Assembly (NCBI GenBank): GCA_017468115.1 | Contig: JAFUJS010000046.1 | Location: 1-9,161, forward strand | Direction of reading: 5' to 3' | DNA length: 9,161 nt | Source of the DNA: Clostridia bacterium | GTDB lineage: Bacteria > Bacillota_A > Clostridia > Oscillospirales > CAG-272 | Shown: piece by piece, positions 1-4,630 of the stretch | How the letters are laid out: each line of letters begins with the position of its first letter | How positions within the stretch are numbered: position 1 is the first letter of the stretch | Made by a program: the position numbers and the translations under genes | Notes under the pieces: generated by a model | Told to the model about the DNA's origin: nothing | The model's input: the letters and a program-made list of their open reading frames with translations, nothing else | The model's database searches: none

Positions 1-150
1 GCTGACACAGAGGTGTTCTGCTGTATGTACTACACACAGGGCGACAAGGTTTATTATGTAAACGAGCAAACCGTGTCCGAAACAGCAACAGCACAAAGCT
101 ACAACCAAGCACACCCCGTAGAAACAACAGTTTCCAAGGACGAAGAATAA
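1..150 (+). CDS. C-terminal end of an unidentified protein (partial)
   Basis: An open frame enters from the left edge and ends at TAA (148-150), giving the last 49 residues of a protein whose start lies outside the window. The visible tail begins ADTEVFCCMYYTQGDKVYYV and becomes rich in Thr, Ser, Gln and Glu, ending in an acidic KDEE. I recognise no domain. The first part could be a small beta-strand segment (alternating Val/Tyr/Phe) and the rest looks like a disordered tail. Codon use (many GAC, AAG, ACA, GCA) resembles the neighbouring genes, which supports a real coding end. A terminator-like hairpin with a T6 run lies about 140 nt downstream (292-317). Function cannot be assigned from this fragment. 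Confidence 0.6.
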   Translation, partial: ADTEVFCCMYYTQGDKVYYVNEQTVSETATAQSYNQAHPVETTVSKDEE

Positions 151-202
151 ATAATTTGTTAGCATAGGGCGATTTCATATCTGCCCAAAAAAGAAAACAA
201 CT

Positions 203-230
203 CGTAGGGCGGGGGCTTGCTCCCGCCGAA
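203..230 (+). repeat. 28-bp palindromic repeat, copy 1
   Basis: This 28-bp unit starts CGTAGGGCGGG and ends TCCCGCCGAA; it is identical to 404-431. Its core folds as a GC-rich hairpin: GGCGGG (208-213) pairs with CCCGCC (222-227), extended by a G-T and a G-C pair around a CTTG loop. It has no T-run, so it is not an intrinsic terminator in itself. It resembles REP-like intergenic repeats; that family assignment comes from memory of gut Clostridia genomes, not from a search. Confidence 0.75.
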
Positions 231-263
231 TGCTGGAGTGAAAGCTTGCTATTAAAGATGAAA

Positions 264-320
264 CAATCCCTCCGTCTTGCTGCGCAAGCCACCCCCTTTC
301 ACAAGGGGGGCTTTTTTGTG
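264..320 (+). terminator. Composite hairpin repeat acting as a likely terminator
   Basis: Two adjacent hairpins are visible. CTTGC (276-280) pairs with GCAAG (284-288) around TGC. CCCCCTT (292-298) pairs with AAGGGGG (303-309) around TCAC and is followed by C and six Ts (312-317). The second is a classical intrinsic terminator on the plus strand and could end the transcript of the gene stopping at 150. The block starting ACAATCCCTCCGTC resembles a dispersed repeat common in Oscillospirales-type genomes, so the terminator may come as part of a repeat element. Confidence 0.65.
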
Positions 321-339
321 CCATTGCAAAACAAAACCA

Positions 340-367
340 CGTAGGGGCGGGCGTCCCCGACTGCCCG
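340..367 (+). repeat. Diverged relative of the 28-bp repeat
   Basis: This begins CGTAGGGGCGGG like the exact repeats but has a different core. CGGGC (348-352) pairs with GCCCG (363-367) and GTC (353-355) with GAC (359-361), with one bulged T at 362. The shared leading motif and the hairpin plan suggest it belongs to the same repeat superfamily as 203-230 and 404-431. Confidence 0.5.
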
Positions 368-403
368 AAACATTATTGTAGAGGCGCCCTTGAGAATGGT
401 ACC

Positions 404-431
404 CGTAGGGCGGGGGCTTGCTCCCGCCGAA
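404..431 (+). repeat. 28-bp palindromic repeat, copy 2
   Basis: It matches 203-230 exactly over 28 bp, in the same orientation, 173 bp downstream of the end of copy 1. Perfect identity between two non-coding copies suggests recent duplication or homogenisation. The unit lies just before the bidirectional terminator at 446-474. Confidence 0.75.
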
Positions 432-445
432 AACCCACAAAAACA

Positions 446-474
446 AAAAAGTGCGACACAGGGTCGCACTTTTT
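446..474 (-). terminator. Bidirectional intrinsic terminator after the histidine kinase gene
   Basis: A perfect 12-bp stem, AAAAAGTGCGAC (446-457) with its complement at 463-474, closes a 5-nt loop (ACAGG). Read on the minus strand it lies 14 nt after the kinase stop codon and is followed by a T-rich run (TTTTTTGTTTTTG), a strong rho-independent terminator. Read on the plus strand the second arm ends in TTTTT, so it can also stop transcripts coming from the left. Confidence 0.9.
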
Positions 475-488
475 GTGTTATTTTGTAG

Positions 489-1961
489 TTAATTCTTGCA
501 AATTTTGAACTCAAACCAGAAGGTAGAGCCTTGCCCAAGCTCACTTGATACGCCAAAGCGAGAGCCGTGGAGAAGAAGAATATTCTTGACAATAGAAAGA
601 CCGATGCCCGTTCCTACAACGGCACGGTTGTGGGTCTTGTCCACCTTATAGTATCTGTCCCAAATAAGCGGAAGGTCCTTTTCATTAATGCCCTCGCCAC
701 TGTCAATGATAGAAACACGGACAACCTCGTCGTCCATAAGCTCCTGCTTGACAATAACGGTTTGGTCGGGACCTGTGTAGTTAATTGCATTGTTTATCAG
801 GTTATAAACAACCTGTAAAAGCCTTGTTTCGTCAGCCTCAATAAACACCTCTTTGTCGTAAACAAGGTCAATCTTGTAGCCCTTGTGCTCAATCAGAGTG
901 TCGTACCTCTTTACCGTGTCAGTAAGGCACCTTGTAAGGGACATTTTTGATTTATTCATTGCCTGCGTACCCGATTGAAGCTTTGATACGTTAAGAAGGT
1001 CGTTAACAAGTGAGGAAAGACGAGCAGTCTCGTCAATAATAACCTGCATATTCTCGGGCGTGTTCTCCCCGGGAATATCTCTCATAACCTCTGAATATCC
1101 CGAAATCATAGTAAGGGGTGTCCTTAAGTCGTGGGAAATGTTGGCAATAAGCTCTTTTCTAAGGTTTTCAACGCTTGCCAGCTCCTCGGTGGTTTGGTTA
1201 AGGGTTTTTGCCAAATCCACAACCTCCTTAGGTCCCTTTTCCTCAAAGCGAAGCTGATAGTTAGATTCAGCCAGCGCCTTTGCCCTCTTGTCCATTTTTT
1301 CAAGTGGAGAGGAAAGCATCTTGGAAAGCAGGAAGGAAACCACAAGCGAAACTACAATAGCAATAAGTGTGATTATACCAAGAACAATATCAAGGGTTTT
1401 CCTTGTGGAGTCAAGGGGATGCAGGGGAGTATTCAGCACAACAAGGTGCATATTTCCATTTGCCCCCTCAACTAAAGAGGTAGCGATAAGACAGCTGCCG
1501 CTAAGGGTGCTTTCCGCATCCTCATAAATGAAATCACGAAAAGCGCTTTTGTCTACAACCTGCGTGTGATAGCCGCCCGCAGCCCTTGTAGTGTCGTACC
1601 AGCTGTTTAATAGCTCCTGTGCGTTTGTAAGGCTACAAATAACGCAGTCGCTGAAAAAGTGGGAGCCTTCCTCGGTTTTTTCTATAATTTGGTCGCTGTC
1701 AAATTCAAAAATTCGTACGCAAAGCTCGTATTCAACAGCCATTTGCTCCACGAAGGGGTCAAGCTCGGGGCTGTTTATGCTGTAAGAAATATTGTTTGAG
1801 GCGTGCTTTATATCGTTTTCCTTGATATAGCCGTAAATGCCATTTAGGAAAAAGGATTGCGCAAGCCACAAAATCACAATAAGTCCAAGGGACAAGCCAA
1901 GCATACTTATAAATATATGAAGCTTAATTGAAATGTGCTTCTTTTCCTTTGTCGCCTTCAT
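489..1961 (-). CDS. Membrane sensor histidine kinase (HAMP, HisKA, HATPase_c)
   Basis: This 490-residue protein is the sensor partner of the adjacent response regulator. The layout is a cytoplasmic basic N-terminus, TM1 about 14-37, an extracytoplasmic sensor region about 38-187, TM2 about 190-213, HAMP about 210-262, and a DHp domain with the H-box ANISHDLRTPLT (phosphoacceptor His277). The ATPase domain has N-box NLINNAINYT (387-396), G1 DSGEGI (420-425) and G2 GTGIGLSIV (450-458). All catalytic motifs are intact. The sensor region has no fold I recognise; it carries Cys81, Cys106, Cys109 and Cys157, with 106/109 as a CxxC pair. The ATG overlaps the regulator's TGA (ATGA, 1958-1961), indicating translational coupling; a GAGG sits just upstream. 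Position after htrA suggests envelope-stress sensing (CssS-like), which is inference. Confidence 0.93.
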   Translation of the reverse strand: MKATKEKKHISIKLHIFISMLGLSLGLIVILWLAQSFFLNGIYGYIKENDIKHASNNISYSINSPELDPFVEQMAVEYELCVRIFEFDSDQIIEKTEEGSHFFSDCVICSLTNAQELLNSWYDTTRAAGGYHTQVVDKSAFRDFIYEDAESTLSGSCLIATSLVEGANGNMHLVVLNTPLHPLDSTRKTLDIVLGIITLIAIVVSLVVSFLLSKMLSSPLEKMDKRAKALAESNYQLRFEEKGPKEVVDLAKTLNQTTEELASVENLRKELIANISHDLRTPLTMISGYSEVMRDIPGENTPENMQVIIDETARLSSLVNDLLNVSKLQSGTQAMNKSKMSLTRCLTDTVKRYDTLIEHKGYKIDLVYDKEVFIEADETRLLQVVYNLINNAINYTGPDQTVIVKQELMDDEVVRVSIIDSGEGINEKDLPLIWDRYYKVDKTHNRAVVGTGIGLSIVKNILLLHGSRFGVSSELGQGSTFWFEFKICKN

Positions 1962-2650
1962 CTTGCCTCAAAGCGATAGCCCATACCACGGATTGTAACA
2001 ATAAAATCGCTGTATTTGCCAAGGCTTTTTCTTAAAATCTTAATATGTGTGTCAAGTGTTCTGTCGTCGCCAAAGAAATCATAGCCCCAAACATCGGAAA
2101 GGAGCTTATCTCTTGAAAGGGCAATGTTCTTGTTTCTTAGCATATAGAAGAAAAGCTCATATTCCTTCGGAGACATATCAATTCTTTCGCCGTCAATATA
2201 AACAATACGTGCGGTAAGGTCAGCCACCAGCCCACCGTTAGCCAAGGAAACGATTTCGTTTGTGTTTTCGTCCTTTTGCTGGTCGCTTGCCTTAACTCTT
2301 TTCATAATTGAATTTACACGGAGCATAAGCTCCTTTGGAGAAAAGGGCTTAACAACGTAGTCGTCAATGCCGATTTCAAAGGCGTTAATCTTGTCGTATT
2401 CCTCGCCACGTGCAGAGAGCATAATAATCGGCACAGAGGACGTCTTTCTGATTTCACGGCTGGCAGAGAAGCCATCAAGCTCAGGCATCATAATATCCAT
2501 AATAATGATGTCAAACTTCTCCTTGGAAGCCTTGGTAACAGCGTCCATACCGTTTACCGCCTCGGTAACAGCATGACCGTCAAATTCGGCATATTTACAA
2601 ATGAGCTTTCTTATCATTTCCTCATCGTCTACAACTAAAATTCTGTACAT
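1958..2650 (-). CDS. OmpR/PhoB-family response regulator
   Basis: This DNA-binding response regulator is phosphorylated by the kinase encoded immediately downstream. Taking ATG at 2650 gives 230 residues. Numbered from the longest frame (233 aa, GTG at 2659), the receiver domain spans about 5-120, with acidic pocket Asp11/Asp12, phosphoacceptor Asp55 in IIMDIMMP, Ser82 in the switch position and Lys104 in VVKPF. A linker (about 122-140) leads to a winged-helix domain (about 141-232) with MSPKEYELFFYML, the recognition-helix region RTLDTHIKILRKSL and terminal RGMGYRFE. I chose ATG at 2650 because GAGGTG lies 6 nt upstream; the GTG and ATG three and two codons earlier fall inside or against that ribosome binding site. 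Its TGA overlaps the kinase ATG by 4 nt. Likely targets are its own operon and htrA (inference). Confidence 0.94.
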   Translation of the reverse strand: MYRILVVDDEEMIRKLICKYAEFDGHAVTEAVNGMDAVTKASKEKFDIIIMDIMMPELDGFSASREIRKTSSVPIIMLSARGEEYDKINAFEIGIDDYVVKPFSPKELMLRVNSIMKRVKASDQQKDENTNEIVSLANGGLVADLTARIVYIDGERIDMSPKEYELFFYMLRNKNIALSRDKLLSDVWGYDFFGDDRTLDTHIKILRKSLGKYSDFIVTIRGMGYRFEAR

Positions 2651-2668
2651 TGTCATCACCTCATAGTT

Positions 2669-2697
2669 ATTGTATCACATAATTATATATATTGCAA
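2669..2697 (-). promoter_or_regulatory. SigA-type promoter for the two-component operon
   Basis: On the minus strand, TTGCAA (2697-2692) and TACAAT (2674-2669) are separated by exactly 17 bp, with a TGA extension just before the -10. Transcription would start near 2664-2662, leaving a leader of only about 12-14 nt that is essentially the GAGGTG ribosome binding site. The regulator and kinase can therefore be expressed independently of htrA. Confidence 0.75.
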
Positions 2698-2714
2698 GAA
2701 AATTCCCCAAAGGG

Positions 2715-2758
2715 TTGAAAATCCAGCACGTTAAATTGGGGGTGTGCTGGATTTTCAA
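2715..2758 (-). terminator. Perfect 15-bp inverted repeat between htrA and the regulator gene
   Basis: TTGAAAATCCAGCAC (2715-2729) is exactly complementary to 2744-2758, around a 14-nt loop. It lies 30 nt after the htrA stop. On the minus strand the stem ends in TTTTCAA and then CCCTTTGGGG, so the T-run is weak; on the plus strand it is followed by TATTTTG. It is probably a terminator or mRNA 3'-end stabiliser for htrA that may allow partial read-through into the regulator gene. The loop can also pair with sequence outside the stem (see findings). Confidence 0.65.
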
Positions 2759-2788
2759 TATTTTGAAGGAGAGTAGAATGTTGCAATG

Positions 2789-3997
2789 TTATGGACGATA
2801 CTCGAAAATTTCAGCCTCGAGTATCTGTTGGCGATTGTTTCTCGAAATACAAACCTCAAGCTTGTCGCCAATTTCCATTTGGTTAACAAGGTTGGAAAGT
2901 GTTTCTGTGGAAACAGTTGTCCAAGAGGTTTGACCCGGTGTTCTTACATAAAGCACCTTGTCGCCTGTTTTGAATATATCGTCATTGTAGCCATCCTTAA
3001 CAGATGCCACCTGAACATATTGTCCGTTTTGAACACAGGTAATACCAAGGGTTGGTCTGCCTGTAACATAGCCCTCATTGATAAAATCAGTAAGGATTTT
3101 GTATGCATCGTCAGCGGGGATTGCAAAGCCAAGACCCTCAATGCCTGTGCCGGAGGATTTTGCATTTACAATACCGATAAGCTCGCCCTTAAGATTGAAA
3201 AGACCGCCGCCGGAGTTGCCCGGATTGATGGCAGCATCAGTCTGCATAAGGTTCATAACCCTGCCGTCAACATTGATTTCACGGTCAAGTGCGCTTACAT
3301 AGCCGTTGGTAACTGTACCGCCAAGCTCCCCAAGAGGATTGCCGATTGCAATAACCTCATCCCCTACTCTAACAGAGGAGGAGCTGGAAATAAAGTGTGC
3401 AACCTTAAGCTCCTTGAAGTATTCTTCAATTGTAAGGATTGCAATATCGCCAACGGGGTCGTAGCCGAACACGGTAGCCTCATACTCTGTGCCGTCTGTC
3501 AGCACAACAGTAATTTCGTCAGCTGTTTCATTTGAGTTTGAGCCCTCAACAACGTGGGCATTTGTAATAATGTAGTAGCCCTTCTTACCTGTGTCGGTAG
3601 AGTAGCTGCCAACAATAACTCCACTTCCTGCGCCCTCAGACACGCTTTGGTAGAAGGAGTGAACAACATTTTGTGTTTTAATTTCAACAACTGTGTCCTT
3701 AACAGCGGCGATAACGTCAGCTCTGGTTATATCAGCGCCACCGTTTGAGGTAAGGATTTCCTGTGAGTTAACAGGACTTTTTACAACTGTGTTTGTGTAA
3801 ACTGTATTCGGAACAAAGGGTGCTTCCTCATTATCCATAAGAGAAGCGCCGATTATAAGACCAAGAATACCGGAAATTAAGGAAAGAAGGGCGCTGACTA
3901 CAAGCAAAATCGTAATCTTAGACCTGGACTCCTTAGGCTCCTCATCCTCCATAGGTGCACGGTAATTAAAATCGTTGTTATAAATGTAATTAGACAT
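2789..3997 (-). CDS. htrA: Membrane-anchored HtrA/DegP-family serine protease
   Basis: This 402-residue trypsin-like protease would degrade misfolded exported proteins outside the membrane. A short cytoplasmic N-terminus (1-27) precedes one TM anchor (about 28-54), a linker, a protease domain (about 90-300) and a single C-terminal PDZ domain (about 315-398). The catalytic triad is complete: His148 in TNAHVV, Asp184 in VGDIAIL, Ser262 in NPGNSGGGLF. The oxyanion and substrate-loop segments (IGNPLG, GLGFAIP) are also present. The PDZ is divergent: the usual GxxAGL lead is replaced by DGYNDDIFKTGDKVLYV. Length and architecture fit Gram-positive HtrA/YkdA/YvtA proteins. The start is supported by AGAGG (4010-4006) 8 nt before ATG. 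The downstream two-component genes on the same strand suggest stress-controlled expression (inference). Confidence 0.95.
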   Translation of the reverse strand: MSNYIYNNDFNYRAPMEDEEPKESRSKITILLVVSALLSLISGILGLIIGASLMDNEEAPFVPNTVYTNTVVKSPVNSQEILTSNGGADITRADVIAAVKDTVVEIKTQNVVHSFYQSVSEGAGSGVIVGSYSTDTGKKGYYIITNAHVVEGSNSNETADEITVVLTDGTEYEATVFGYDPVGDIAILTIEEYFKELKVAHFISSSSSVRVGDEVIAIGNPLGELGGTVTNGYVSALDREINVDGRVMNLMQTDAAINPGNSGGGLFNLKGELIGIVNAKSSGTGIEGLGFAIPADDAYKILTDFINEGYVTGRPTLGITCVQNGQYVQVASVKDGYNDDIFKTGDKVLYVRTPGQTSWTTVSTETLSNLVNQMEIGDKLEVCISRNNRQQILEAEIFEYRP

Positions 3998-4053
3998 TAA
4001 TTAAACCTCTATAAACGATAAAAAATTCAAAAATAATAATCTTATGTGATTTT

Positions 4054-4085
4054 ATTCTATACTATGAATGTGAAAATTGTATGAA
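4054..4085 (-). promoter_or_regulatory. Probable htrA promoter with a TTCAYA repeat array
   Basis: On the minus strand a -10-like TAGAAT occupies 4059-4054, about 57 nt before the htrA ATG. No good -35 hexamer exists at 17-18 bp. Instead the -35 region holds three copies of a hexamer: TTCATA (4085-4080), TTCACA (4074-4069) and TTCATA (4068-4063); the first two start 11 bp apart, about one helical turn. A weak -35 overlain by direct repeats is what an OmpR-family-activated promoter often looks like. The link to the neighbouring regulator is inference, and the region is AT-rich, so chance is possible. Confidence 0.4.
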
Positions 4086-4124
4086 GATAAAAGAAAAAAT
4101 AATTGAAAAAATAATAAATATATC

Positions 4125-4153
4125 TTGCTTTTAGCTCTGAATTGTGTTAAAAT
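4125..4153 (+). promoter_or_regulatory. SigA promoter for the T-box leader and pheST
   Basis: TTGCTT (4125-4130) and TAAAAT (4148-4153) are spaced by 17 bp, with a TGT extension directly before the -10. Transcription should start near 4160, just upstream of the T-box leader. The promoter is divergent from the htrA promoter, with about 40 bp between the upstream elements. Confidence 0.8.
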
Positions 4154-4159
4154 ACACAC

Positions 4160-4443
4160 ATAAATGCGTAGATGAAGCTTGCAGAGGTGAAAAACCCATC
4201 TAAAGAGAGGTCGCCCTTGGCTGGGAGGCGGCTGGTGGATTATCTCTTGCGTTTCCCTTCGGAGCAGGGCCCTTGAATATAACAGTAGGGGGCTTCGGTA
4301 GGTCACCGTTATTTGTCAGAGAGGTTGTTGCCTCGGAAAAGTGCTATACATAAGATATGTATGGAATATGGGTGGTACCACGGATGCTTTAGCTATTCGT
4401 CCCTACTGTAATCGCTATGCGATGCGGTAGGTTTTTTATTTTT
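4160..4443 (+). promoter_or_regulatory. T-box riboswitch, probably tRNA-Phe responsive
   Basis: This leader senses uncharged tRNA and controls read-through into pheST. Stem I landmarks are: lower helix CTTGC (4178-4182) with GCAGG (4264-4268); a GGTGA (4186-4190) in the place of the usual AGTGA loop-E strand; CCATC (4196-4200) with GGTGG (4234-4238); the conserved AGAGAG bulge (4204-4209); and GTCGCC (4210-4215) with GGCGGC (4227-4232) around a loop containing GCTGGGA. The best specifier is TTC at 4258-4260, a Phe codon, followed by GGAG. Hairpins at 4321-4334 and 4346-4362 match later stems (the second is Stem III-like). The T-box motif GGGTGGTACCACGG is at 4370-4383, with TGGTACC (4373-4379) as the tRNA acceptor-end bulge. 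GGG (4370-4372) pairs with CCC (4401-4403) to form the antiterminator. Confidence 0.93.
4402..4443 (+). terminator. T-box regulatory terminator
   Basis: CCTACTG (4402-4408) pairs with CGGTAGG (4425-4431), and ATCGC (4411-4415) with GCGAT (4419-4423) around TAT. TTTTTTATTTTT follows (4432-4443). The 5' arm overlaps the CCC needed for the antiterminator helix, so the two structures are mutually exclusive, as expected for a transcriptional T-box switch. Confidence 0.92.
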
Positions 4444-4564
4444 CAAGACTTAATAAGGCGTCGAATATCGGCGTTGCTCCTCTCCCACAACCTCGGAGTA
4501 CGTAAGTACACCGTCGCCTGTGGTATGCGGTGCGCCTAGATATTCTTGCTTCTTAAGCCTTGAA
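4442..4564 (+). repeat. 123-nt near-palindromic element between T-box and pheS
   Basis: The ends are imperfect inverted repeats: TTCAAGACTTAATAAG (4442-4457) versus the complement of 4549-4564 (2 mismatches in 16). Moving inward, GAATATC (4463-4469) matches GATATTC (4539-4545), GGCG (4470-4473) matches CGCC (4533-4536), CCACA (4485-4489) matches TGTGG (4519-4523), and the apex is CGGAGTAC, loop GTAA, GTACACCG (4495-4512). The centre falls at about 4503, the midpoint of the ends, so the whole unit is one long cruciform or RNA hairpin. No coding frame is credible. It looks like a MITE-like or structural RNA repeat that landed in the leader; copy number elsewhere is unknown. Confidence 0.65.
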
Positions 4565-4565
4565 T

Positions 4566-4595
4566 AAGATAGCGACGTCGAATATCGGCTCATCT
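4566..4595 (+). repeat. Second partial copy of the palindrome arm (14-bp direct repeat)
   Basis: CGTCGAATATCGGC at 4576-4589 repeats exactly the 14 bp at 4459-4472 inside the left arm of the preceding element. The copy is framed by AAGATAGC (4566-4573) and GCT-C-ATCTT (4588-4595... reading 4588-4596), which can pair with each other, and contains the palindrome CGACGTCG (4573-4580). It may be a remnant of a second element or a target/arm duplication. Confidence 0.5.
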
Positions 4596-4630
4596 TAAAG
4601 CGGTAAATAATTCCAATAGGAGAAAAATAT

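Larger units (their letters stand above)
151..488. other. Gene-free interval packed with palindromic repeats
   Basis: This stretch between the partial forward gene and the convergent histidine kinase gene has no credible coding frame. It holds two identical 28-bp hairpin repeats, a related diverged copy, a composite hairpin/terminator repeat, a short GAGGCGCCCTTGAG-type fragment near 381-394, and a bidirectional terminator. Each is listed separately. Such pile-ups are typical of dispersed intergenic repeats that accumulate at the 3' ends of convergent genes. Confidence 0.7.

Noticed and set aside
203..431. Possible CRISPR array from the repeated 28-bp units
   Set aside because: There are only two exact copies 173 bp apart, the spacer contains other repeats, and the unit is a self-contained GC hairpin; no cas gene is present.
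252..592. Short open frames in the repeat region (64 and 97 codons, minus strand)
   Set aside because: They run through palindromic repeats and the terminator, lack a ribosome binding site, and one overlaps the kinase gene's end.
2786..3535. 249-codon open frame on the plus strand across htrA
   Set aside because: It is antisense to a gene with a complete catalytic triad; the translated product is Cys/Asn-rich with no recognisable domain and no ribosome binding site.
4052..4306. 84-codon minus-strand frame in the T-box leader
   Set aside because: It is antisense to a well-supported riboswitch and contains low-complexity hydrophobic sequence from an AT-rich tract.
4321..4494. 8-nt complementarity between GAGGTTGT (4321-4328, T-box) and ACAACCTC (4487-4494, palindrome)
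   Set aside because: A match of this length is expected by chance between segments of this size, and the T-box copy is already in a local hairpin.
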